From Maioricimonas rarisocia (GTDB lineage: Bacteria; Planctomycetota; Planctomycetia; Planctomycetales; Planctomycetaceae), in the NCBI RefSeq assembly GCF_007747795.1, contig NZ_CP036275.1, positions 3,588,001 through 3,652,000 of the forward strand: DNA of 64,000 bases, written 5' to 3'. Shown here in pieces: positions 54,629 to 62,170 of the stretch. A program made the translations under genes and the position numbers. Numbering within the stretch: position 1 is the stretch's first letter; the number at the start of each line of letters is the position of its first letter. Under the pieces are notes generated by a model. That model worked only from the letters and a program-made list of their open reading frames with translations, had not been told where the DNA came from and did not search any database.

Positions 54629-55135
54629 TCAGAAGTACTCGTCGTCGTCCATCAGGTCCCCCTCGGTCAGGAGCCGATGGTTGCGGCTCTTGAGGATGCG
54701 GGTGGCCTGATCGATGTCGTCGACGTGCAGGACGATCGCTCCCCGCCCATCGCGGCGGTACAGCATCGGGTAAGTGTAGTGAACATTGATTTCGGCAGTC
54801 ATGAGTGACTGGTAGACTTCGACGAACGGTTGCGGCGAATCTCCCAAATGCACGCCGAGCACATCGGTCTCGATGACCGTAAACTTGCTCAACTGCAGGA
54901 GTTCCCGCGCGCGGTCCGTCTGGTCGACAATGACCCGCGCCGCGGCGAAATCGACGGTGTCCACGACGCTCAGCCCAAGCACACGCAGGTCATGCCGCTC
55001 GACCTGACGCAGCAGGTCATGCAGACGGCCGACCCGATTCTCCATGAAGACGCAGAACTGCCGCAGACAGGGCCAGTCGCGTGCTCGGCTCGTCTCGGGA
55101 GTTACGTCGACATCACCGCCGAATGTGTTCGGCAT
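54629..55135 (-). CDS. ACT-domain protein
   Basis: 168 aa from the ATG at 55135, which follows GGCGGGGAAGGAATCC; the extended frame upstream is not credible. Two tandem ACT-like units: [43 protein letters not shown] and the second around [41 protein letters not shown]. Such free-standing ACT proteins bind amino acids or other small ligands and regulate enzymes. Acidic C-terminus (LMDDDEYF). Divergent from the phosphatase gene with ~100 bp between starts. Confidence 0.85.
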   Translation of the reverse strand: MPNTFGGDVDVTPETSRARDWPCLRQFCVFMENRVGRLHDLLRQVERHDLRVLGLSVVDTVDFAAARVIVDQTDRARELLQLSKFTVIETDVLGVHLGDSPQPFVEVYQSLMTAEINVHYTYPMLYRRDGRGAIVLHVDDIDQATRILKSRNHRLLTEGDLMDDDEYF

Positions 55136-55233
55136 TCCGGATTCCTTCCCCGCCTCTAACTTGTTAACTTTCAGCAGTTTAGATGACTCATTCCGGCCGG
55201 TCAAACGCGCGCCGGTCCGCCGGGAGACGGATT

Positions 55234-55854
55234 GTGGCCCCCCACGTCCCGCTACGTACGATTCTGTTTGACCTCGGAAACGTTCTGGTGCATTTCTCGC
55301 ACGAACGTATGTATACCCAGATCGGTCAGATCTGTGGGCTTCCGCAAGCCGAGATGCGCACACAGGTCGAGGAATCCGGTCTGCACATCGAATTCGAGTG
55401 CGGCCGCCTGAGCGAATGCGAATTCCACGAGCGACTTCAGCAGCAGCTCGGGCGGAGCATCGATCGTCCCGACCTCCGACGAACCGTGGCTGACATCTTC
55501 GAGCTCAACGAGGCGATGATGCCGGTACTGGACCGTCTCCGCGAGGCGGGCCTGCGGCTGGTCCTGCTCTCGAACACGAACGAGACCCACATCACGTGGG
55601 TTCGCGAGCGGTTCAACGTCCTCGATCGTTTCGACGCCCTGGTGCTCTCGTACGAGGTCGGGGCGGTCAAACCGGACGATGCGATCTACCGGGCCGCACT
55701 CGAGGCGATTGACTGTGACCCGACGGAGTGCTTCTACACCGACGACATCGCCGACTACGTCCACAAGGCTCGCGGTCACGGCCTGCAGGCCGAAGTCTTC
55801 ACCGGCGTGAGCGAGCTTCGACGGCACCTGATGGAGCGGGGCCTGAACGTCTGA
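55234..55854 (+). CDS. HAD-family phosphatase, YihX-like
   Basis: 206 aa from the GTG at 55234, which has GGGAGACGG upstream; an ATG at 55183 is open but has no ribosome site. Motif I is ILFDLGNVLVHFS, with Gly at the second Asp position, the same variant as in E. coli YihX. Motif II VLLSNTNETH (Ser), motif III/IV VGAVKPDDAIYRAAL (Lys) and CFYTDDIADYV (Asp-Asp). YihX-type enzymes dephosphorylate sugar phosphates such as alpha-glucose-1-phosphate; specificity here is inferred only from resemblance. Confidence 0.87.
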   Translation: MAPHVPLRTILFDLGNVLVHFSHERMYTQIGQICGLPQAEMRTQVEESGLHIEFECGRLSECEFHERLQQQLGRSIDRPDLRRTVADIFELNEAMMPVLDRLREAGLRLVLLSNTNETHITWVRERFNVLDRFDALVLSYEVGAVKPDDAIYRAALEAIDCDPTECFYTDDIADYVHKARGHGLQAEVFTGVSELRRHLMERGLNV

Positions 55855-55898
55855 GCCGCGCTGCGGTCACGGCGTTGATTGCCCAGATTCTGGCGACA

Positions 55899-56528
55899 CT
55901 AGTCCGTACCGGCCGCCGACAGGAACTGGGCGCCGGCGTAGATGGTGGCTGCGCACTGGATTGCTTCGAGCAGCTGATTGTCGTTCAGGCCCGCCTGCCG
56001 CGCGGCTCCGACATGGCCTGAGGTGCAGGGCTTGCAGGCATTGATGTCGCTGATCGCGATGTTGATCAGCTCGACCATGTCGTCCCCCAGCGACGTGCTG
56101 GTGAACGTGTGGGCTCGCAGGCCGACCGGCATCCCCTCGAACAGATCGCTGCCGCTCAGATCCCGGAACTTGAAGAACGTGTTGTACATGTAGTTCGTCG
56201 ACGCGACCGCGATGATTTCGGCGATCTGCTGGTCCGACCAGCCCGCCTCCCGGCAGTAGTGGGTGCAGAACTCGGACCAGGGTTCACTCTTCGCGTGGCA
56301 GCTGACTGCCAGAGCGATGGCCGATTTCTGCTGCCGGTTGAGAGCTCCATCCGTGTACACGAACTTCTTGAAGTTCATGTAGAAGTCGCGCAGAAACGGC
56401 TCGACGCGGCCGTAGACGAGGAACATCGGCGGCACGGCCTCGACGCCGAGCAGCTCGCGAATGCGGCCGTATGTCTGGGCGATCTTGTCCTGGGCTTCCG
56501 ATTCGGGCAGCGGTTGAACACGCGCCAT
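55899..56528 (-). CDS. Carboxymuconolactone decarboxylase family protein (AhpD-like)
   Basis: 209 aa, ATG at 56528 preceded by GGAGATGAC. All-helical with the AhpD-like core; an NACKPCTSGHVGAARQAG segment gives the CxxC(x)3H redox motif (CKPC ... H). The first half (residues ~15-130) is a related degenerate copy, so the protein looks like a fused two-unit form. Likely a peroxidase-reductase partner in alkylhydroperoxide defence. No ahpC is adjacent. Confidence 0.87.
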   Translation of the reverse strand: MARVQPLPESEAQDKIAQTYGRIRELLGVEAVPPMFLVYGRVEPFLRDFYMNFKKFVYTDGALNRQQKSAIALAVSCHAKSEPWSEFCTHYCREAGWSDQQIAEIIAVASTNYMYNTFFKFRDLSGSDLFEGMPVGLRAHTFTSTSLGDDMVELINIAISDINACKPCTSGHVGAARQAGLNDNQLLEAIQCAATIYAGAQFLSAAGTD

Positions 56529-56828
56529 GTGTCATCTCCGGTCAATCGATTGGCACCGGCGGCAGCCGATGGTCGTGCGAGAACTTCCATACAGACGAGG
56601 TGAACTGCTCCCGATGATATAGGAGTTGTTCGCCAGCCGGGCAACCGGGTGGACCCTGCGTGTGCGGACAGCGAAGGCGAATTCCCGTGGAATCTTCGCA
56701 TCGCAGGTCGCTTCGCTGCGACGAGGCAACTTGACAAAGACTGGCCACCTCGCCACAACATGGCGCGTCACTGGAAACAAAACCACGATTTCTGACGATT
56801 GCTCACGCAGCACAGGGAGAGTTCACTG

Positions 56829-57071
56829 ATGAGTGGTCCGATTGTCCGCACGGGCGCGACACCGGAGTTCTGGAACAACTGGGATCGCATCTTCGGCGAC
56901 GGTCCTTCCGGAACGACGAAGACGAAGAAGAAGGCCGGCAAGAAAAAGGCGGCCAAGAAAGCCGCTGCAAAGAAGAAGGCGGCCACGAAGAAGAAGACTG
57001 CCGCTTCCGCGACGAAGGCAGCCACAAAGACCGCCAAAAAGAAGAAGGCTGCGAAGAAGAAAAAGAAGTGA
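56829..57071 (+). CDS. Small lysine/alanine-rich basic protein (histone H1-like tail)
   Basis: 80 aa from the ATG at 56829 (AGGGAG upstream). The first ~30 residues, MSGPIVRTGATPEFWNNWDR and on, are distinct and aromatic. The remaining ~50 are nearly all Lys and Ala in KKAAKK-type repeats (TKTKKKAGKKKAAKK), like the tail of histone H1 or bacterial HctA/AlgP-type nucleoid proteins. Predicted to bind nucleic acid non-specifically. Similar short proteins with this N-terminus are, to my memory, widespread in planctomycetes. Confidence 0.8.
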   Translation: MSGPIVRTGATPEFWNNWDRIFGDGPSGTTKTKKKAGKKKAAKKAAAKKKAATKKKTAASATKAATKTAKKKKAAKKKKK

Positions 57072-57218
57072 CGGCAATCGTTGCCAGGCCGGGCCCGGGA
57101 CCTGTCTCGCGCTCCGGCCGCACGCTGCGGGCGCTTCTGCCGTCTCGCTTCCGGCCTTCTGTCACCGGCACTCTCTGCTCACGGCGCCGCCTGCCCGCTT
57201 CAGTCCGGGATCCCTGCC

Positions 57219-58820
57219 ATGCCCGACACGATGGCAAGCTCAAGGTCGATCTGGCTGCCACTGCTTGTCCTGTCGGCCATGCTGCTCGCCTATGCGGCGG
57301 TTGAAGCGCCGATCCCCGGCGTCAACGAACCGCACTATCTGACGAAGGCGCGGCACTTTCAGGATTCCGGCTGGTGCGCCGGTGACCTGTTTCTCGAATC
57401 GGGAAACGCCCACTGGTTGTTCTACGTCGTGATGGGGCCGCTGACGCAGTGGTTCGACTTGCCGGTCGTCGCGGCGATCGGACGCGTGGCGGCGCTTCTG
57501 CTGGTCGCCGTCGGATGGCAGATGCTGACCACGGTGCTCGTCCCCTGGCGCTGGGCGGGAGCAGCGTCGGCCAGTCTGTTTCTGCTGCTGCAGACGCTCG
57601 GGAACTGGTCGGGGGAATGGCTTGTCGGCGGAGTCGAGTCGAAGGTCTTTTCCTACGGGCTCGTGCTGATCGGCTGGGCCTTCCTGCTGCGCCGCCGCCC
57701 GATTCCTGCTGCGGCCGGGCTGGGGCTGGCGACGAGCTTTCACCCGGTTGTGGGCATGTGGTGCACGCTGTGCGGGCTGTTCGCGGTCGTGGTCAATCGA
57801 ATGCTGCCTGCGGCGCCGACTGATCAAGGTGAGCCGGATCAGCAGAGTGAGCCCGATCCATCCGGATGGACACACCTTCTGCTGGCCGCTGTGCTGTTCC
57901 TGCTGACGGCGTCACCGGGGCTCATCACTGCCGCCAATGCCGCACTGATTGCTCCACCCGAGGTCGCGTGGAAAGCGGACTACATTCAGGTGAGCTACCG
58001 GCTGTCGCATCACCTCGACCCGCTCACGTTCGACGTGCGGGATTACCGCTACTACGGGCTGCTGATCGTGCTGTGGGGGCTTCTTCGCAGCCGCGGTCAG
58101 CGGACTGCTCGCCTGCGTCTGTGGGAGTTGATCGTGATCGGCTCGGTGCTGGCGGCTCTGGCGGGGATCGCGCTTGCCTGGGGCCCGCGGCCGTGGAAGG
58201 AGGTCCCCTGGTTCGAACTGCGGATGAAGCTGCTGAAGTTCTATCCGTTCCGCGTTGCCGACCTGTGCATCCCGGTCGGTGTGAGCATCGCGTGCGTGAA
58301 TGCGCTGGTCAGTCCCGCCGGGAAAGCCGTTGACCGTCGACGCCTCCAGCGTGCCCTTCTGGCAGGGCTGACCGTCGCCGCGTATGGAGTGGCTCTGCTT
58401 GGGGCGCGGACCAATCGGCCACCCAGCGGCCTTCCTCCGGCCGAGGAAGCTGCCTGGATCGAGACGCTGGAGTGGGTTCAGGAGCACACGTCCGAAGACA
58501 CGCTCGTCTGGGCTGCTGACGAGAAGTGGGCGGTCAAATGGTACGCCGAGCGTCCCGAGTACGTGAACTACAAGGACTGTCCCCAGGATCCGGCCAGTAT
58601 CGTCGAGTGGAACTCCCGGCTGAAAGAACTGGCACAGTGGCGGATTGCCGCCTTGCGCGATGGCCTCTGCACGACCGACGAACTTGCCGATCTGCGATCT
58701 TCGACCGGCGTTTCCTGCCTGATTGTCCGCCGCTTCGGTCCGGTCGAGCCGGCCCCGGACTACCGCTCCGGCCCGTTTCGCGTCTACCTGATTCCGGACG
58801 TGCCGACGGCGGCTGAATGA
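57219..58820 (+). CDS. Multi-pass membrane protein, planctomycete family of unknown function
   Basis: 533 aa from the ATG at 57219; 46 upstream codons are open but not credible. About ten to twelve hydrophobic segments across residues ~8-420, with EAPIPGVNEPHYLTKARHFQD after the first helix and GVESKVFSYGLVLIGWAFLLRRRP in the middle. The last ~130 residues are soluble (ETLEWVQEHTSEDTLVWAADEKW ... YVNYKDCPQDP), like membrane glycosyltransferase-C-type or DUF6798-type proteins with a C-terminal soluble domain. I could not place it in a named family with certainty. Confidence 0.7.
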   Translation: MPDTMASSRSIWLPLLVLSAMLLAYAAVEAPIPGVNEPHYLTKARHFQDSGWCAGDLFLESGNAHWLFYVVMGPLTQWFDLPVVAAIGRVAALLLVAVGWQMLTTVLVPWRWAGAASASLFLLLQTLGNWSGEWLVGGVESKVFSYGLVLIGWAFLLRRRPIPAAAGLGLATSFHPVVGMWCTLCGLFAVVVNRMLPAAPTDQGEPDQQSEPDPSGWTHLLLAAVLFLLTASPGLITAANAALIAPPEVAWKADYIQVSYRLSHHLDPLTFDVRDYRYYGLLIVLWGLLRSRGQRTARLRLWELIVIGSVLAALAGIALAWGPRPWKEVPWFELRMKLLKFYPFRVADLCIPVGVSIACVNALVSPAGKAVDRRRLQRALLAGLTVAAYGVALLGARTNRPPSGLPPAEEAAWIETLEWVQEHTSEDTLVWAADEKWAVKWYAERPEYVNYKDCPQDPASIVEWNSRLKELAQWRIAALRDGLCTTDELADLRSSTGVSCLIVRRFGPVEPAPDYRSGPFRVYLIPDVPTAAE

Positions 58821-58834
58821 CGGTGTTTTCGGCA

Positions 58835-58865
58835 AAGTGCTTTCCCTTTGGGCTTTAGGGCACTT
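58835..58865 (+). terminator. Possible hairpin after the membrane protein gene
   Basis: AAGTG ... CACTT enclosing CCCT ... AGGG, with a short bulge. It begins ~15 bases after the stop. There is no T tract. Confidence 0.35.
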
Positions 58866-59063
58866 CTTGCGGATCCGTGGGGGGCCTGAAGCTGTCTCGA
58901 GGACCGTAATGACTGCTGGTTCAGAGTGATGCCGGCAGCGTCCTGCGTCCGATGACATCTTCAGTGCGACAGCTTTTTCGGGCAGAATGCCCCGGTTTTG
59001 ATCCCGGCAGGCCGGTTAGCAGAGTCAGGCAGTCGCGTCGCACAGCTGACCGGTCGCGATGGC

Positions 59064-59744
59064 ATGGAGGCCGCCGACACCATGCACGAACGCACGATCT
59101 CGCTACCGCTCCCGACCGGACGCATTGCGATCGAGTCGGAAACTGCCAACCAGATCACGCATGCTCTGGGAACGTTGCTGGCCGTTGCCGGGACGTTCTT
59201 CATCGTCGACCGGGCCTGGTCGACAGGCAGTCCTGATCGAATCATCGGCTGTGCCGTTTACGGCGCGACGCTGATTGCGCTGTATGCCGCCTCGACGCTC
59301 TCACACAGCTTCGAAGAGCCGCGCCGCCGGTCCTTCTTTCGTATGCTCGACCAGGTCTGCATCTTCCTGCTGGTCGTTGGTTCGTACACACCGTTCGGGA
59401 TGGTCCATGTGACCGAGGGCCCTCTGGCGAGCCTGCTGGCGGTAATGTGGGGTCTGGCGCTGATCGGAATCCTGTTCCGGATGTTCAGCGGCAATCGGAT
59501 GGTATCGATCGCCTGCTACATTGCCCTGGGATGGATGCCAATCCTCACTCTCGGTCGCATCTACGAAGTGGGACAGGGGCCGGGAATGGCCATGGTGCTT
59601 GGCGGCGGCCTGTCGTACACGTGCGGGACGTGGTTCCTCGCCAACGACGACCGGCACCCGTACTTTCATGCGATCTGGCACCTGATGGTCATTCTGGGCA
59701 GCACATTCCATTACCTGTTCCTGCTGGGATTCGTCGCCGCCTGA
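59064..59744 (+). CDS. Hemolysin III / PAQR-family membrane protein
   Basis: 226 aa from the ATG at 59064, or 220 from 59082. Seven hydrophobic segments. Conserved PAQR/HlyIII residues: ESETANQITHALGTL (Glu, Asn, His), YAASTLSHSFEE (Ser, His) and HAIWHLMVILG (two His near the C-terminus), which form the zinc site of this family. Integral membrane hydrolase-like protein; physiological role in bacteria uncertain. Confidence 0.92.
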   Translation: MEAADTMHERTISLPLPTGRIAIESETANQITHALGTLLAVAGTFFIVDRAWSTGSPDRIIGCAVYGATLIALYAASTLSHSFEEPRRRSFFRMLDQVCIFLLVVGSYTPFGMVHVTEGPLASLLAVMWGLALIGILFRMFSGNRMVSIACYIALGWMPILTLGRIYEVGQGPGMAMVLGGGLSYTCGTWFLANDDRHPYFHAIWHLMVILGSTFHYLFLLGFVAA

Positions 59745-59879
59745 AGCAACAGGAGTGACTCCCACGGACGAACAGCGCCCCGATGGCGTCGCGTTCCCGC
59801 TGTTGTGCCGCTTGCATTCACGGCAGCAAGCGACTCAAATTCCCGATGGTTCTGAGACAGCAGACGATCGGGAGATGCG

Positions 59880-61418
59880 ATGTCGGTAATGCCGGGATTC
59901 AGGTGCGGACGCAGGCAGATTCAATCTCCCTTCGCGCGGAGCGTGCTGACGGTTCTGCTGCTGTCGGCGAGTTGTACGGCTTCGGAACCGATGCCCGCGG
60001 CCGGGGATGCCAGGGCCGAGCAGACAGAGACCAGCGCCCGGACTGTCACATCGCGGCCTGGCGACGACTGGCCCGTGTTTCTCGGCCCGACGCACGACGG
60101 CATCTCGCAGGAAACCGGCCTGCTCGAGAAGTGGCCGGCGGATGGCCCTCCCCTGCTCTGGGAGCGCGAGGTCGGAACCGGCTACAGCGCTCCGTCGGTC
60201 CGGGGCAACCGACTCGTGTTGCACCACCGGATCGGACGTGAGGAGATCGTCGAGTGCCTGCGTGCCGACAACGGCGAGTCGATCTGGGAGTTCCGCTACC
60301 CCAGCCGTTTCGTTGATCCGTACGGCTACAACAACGGCCCGCGGTGCTCGCCCCTGCTGACGGAGACGCACTGTTACACGCTCGGTGCGGAGGGCAAACT
60401 CTGCTGCCTGACTCTCGATGACGGCACAGAAGTCTGGTCGCGAAACGTCAAAGAAGACTTCAACGCTCCCGACGGGTTTTTCGGTGTCGGCGCCACTCCT
60501 GTTCTCGAAGACGGGCGGCTGATCGTCCTTGCCGGCGGACAGCCAAACTCCGGCGTGGTTGCCCTCGATGCCGGGACAGGCGAAACCCTCTGGGAAGCGG
60601 TCGGCAAGGAGACGTGGGACGGCGAAGAGACCGGCTGGCCCAGTCCGAAACAGTACGAGTGGACGGGCGAGGAAATGGTCGTCAGCTATTCCTCCCCTGT
60701 GGTCGCCACCGTGCATGGCCGCAGGATCGTCTTCTGCCTGATGCGGCAGGGACTTGTCGCTCTCGACCCTGCGACGGGCAAGGAACTGGACCATTTCTGG
60801 TTCCGCTCGCGCAAATACGAATCGGTCAATGCGGCCCGCCCGGTTGTCATCGGCGATACCGTGTTCCTCTCGGCGGCCTATCAGGCGGGAGCCGCACTGC
60901 TCCGCGTCTCCCCCGAGACGTTCCAGTTCGAAGAGGTCTGGAGCGCCCCCCGGGGTATGGGGACGCACTGGTCGACGGCGATCTTCCACGACGGGCATTA
61001 CTTCGGCTTCAGCGGTCGCCACGAGAACGAAGCCGAACTGCAGTGCGTCGAGGCGAAGACCGGTGAGCAGGTCTGGGCGACCAGCGGCTGGGAACGTCCC
61101 CTGACCGAGCTGAGACAGAAAGCGAGCGGCGAGATCGTCGATACGAAAACCGGAGAGGTCGTGCCGTGGCCGTTCTACGGTCGGGGCGCGGCAATCCTTG
61201 CCGAGGGCAAGTTCATCGTGCTGGGTGAGCGGGGGACGCTGGCCCTCGTGGAGGCCAACACCGAAGAGTTCGTCGAGATCAGCCGCTGCAAAGCCCCCCG
61301 GATGCACTACCCCTCCTGGACGGCTCCGGTCCTCTCGCGTGGACGTCTGTTCCTCCGTTGTGAGGACGCCCTCGTCTGCCTCGACCTGCTCAAGCCGAGC
61401 GGCGATAACCAGCCGTGA
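59880..61418 (+). CDS. PQQ-like beta-propeller repeat protein, exported
   Basis: 512 aa, ATG at 59880. A signal peptide-like N-terminus with a Cys in ASCTASEP suggests a possible lipoprotein. Repeated propeller blades: DWPVFLGPTHDGISQETGLLEKW, LLWEREVGTGYSAPSVRGNRLV, GTEVWSRNVKEDF, ALDAGTGETLWEAVGKETW and LVALDPATGKELDHFWF. This is the BamB/PQQ-repeat type of fold. Periplasmic or surface protein without an identified enzymatic role. The next gene starts 28 bp after its stop. Confidence 0.85.
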   Translation: MSVMPGFRCGRRQIQSPFARSVLTVLLLSASCTASEPMPAAGDARAEQTETSARTVTSRPGDDWPVFLGPTHDGISQETGLLEKWPADGPPLLWEREVGTGYSAPSVRGNRLVLHHRIGREEIVECLRADNGESIWEFRYPSRFVDPYGYNNGPRCSPLLTETHCYTLGAEGKLCCLTLDDGTEVWSRNVKEDFNAPDGFFGVGATPVLEDGRLIVLAGGQPNSGVVALDAGTGETLWEAVGKETWDGEETGWPSPKQYEWTGEEMVVSYSSPVVATVHGRRIVFCLMRQGLVALDPATGKELDHFWFRSRKYESVNAARPVVIGDTVFLSAAYQAGAALLRVSPETFQFEEVWSAPRGMGTHWSTAIFHDGHYFGFSGRHENEAELQCVEAKTGEQVWATSGWERPLTELRQKASGEIVDTKTGEVVPWPFYGRGAAILAEGKFIVLGERGTLALVEANTEEFVEISRCKAPRMHYPSWTAPVLSRGRLFLRCEDALVCLDLLKPSGDNQP

Positions 61419-61446
61419 CCCGCCCGATCGACTGACGGTCTTACCG

Positions 61447-61959
61447 ATGCGCACCGACCTGCCTCGCTACACGATCCTTCGTTCCTCGGCGCTGATGCTG
61501 TCACGGTTCTGCCTCTCGGCGTGGGTGGGGGCAGCGGCGCTGTTCGTTGTGAACGGCATCCGCCAGGTGACGTCGCCCGATCTGGATTCCTACACGATCG
61601 ATCTGCTTGTCCCGCTCCGGTTCAATGCGTACTACGCATTCGGATTCGCGCTGGTGGGAGCGGGGCTGATCTTCGGGCTCCTGGCGTCACCGTTGTTCTC
61701 GCGGGCCCGCACAATTCTGTTCACGCTGCTGCTGGTGGCGTCGCTGGTCCTGATGGGATTGGACTGGTTCCGGATCTATCAGCCACTGCTCGCGATGATC
61801 ACGCCGCCGGGGCAGGCGCGGCCGGCCGCCTTCCAGAATCTGCACTACCTGTCGGAAATCGTGAATACGGTCCACGTTGGCCTCGCATTCGTTGCGGCAC
61901 TGACGTTCTCTTGGCCGAGTGCAACCTGCTGGTTGCATCGGGGCGAGCTGGACGACTGA
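61447..61959 (+). CDS. Small integral membrane protein of unknown function
   Basis: 170 aa from the ATG at 61447; the frame extends 83 codons upstream, but that overlaps the propeller gene. Four hydrophobic segments (about 19-37, 57-80, 87-105 and 135-155) with a short loop containing YQPLLAMITPPGQARPAAF. No catalytic motif; I recognise no family. 28 bp after the propeller gene, so probably co-transcribed with it. Confidence 0.65.
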   Translation: MRTDLPRYTILRSSALMLSRFCLSAWVGAAALFVVNGIRQVTSPDLDSYTIDLLVPLRFNAYYAFGFALVGAGLIFGLLASPLFSRARTILFTLLLVASLVLMGLDWFRIYQPLLAMITPPGQARPAAFQNLHYLSEIVNTVHVGLAFVAALTFSWPSATCWLHRGELDD

Positions 61960-62170
61960 CGACGGAGTCCGATCAGGTTGAGGGGGTGGCACCGGGATCG
62001 AATGATCTGCGGGGCGCTGGCGGCCGTTTCTCAAGGGGGGATCCCCCTCATTCCGGTCCTCGCGCCCATCGGCCGCTCTGCTACAATTTGCTGAACGACA
62101 GGGGGTTCTGCCCACTGGTCGCCGATGATGCCCCCGAGAACCAGACCTGTTCAGATGCTGGCGGACGACG

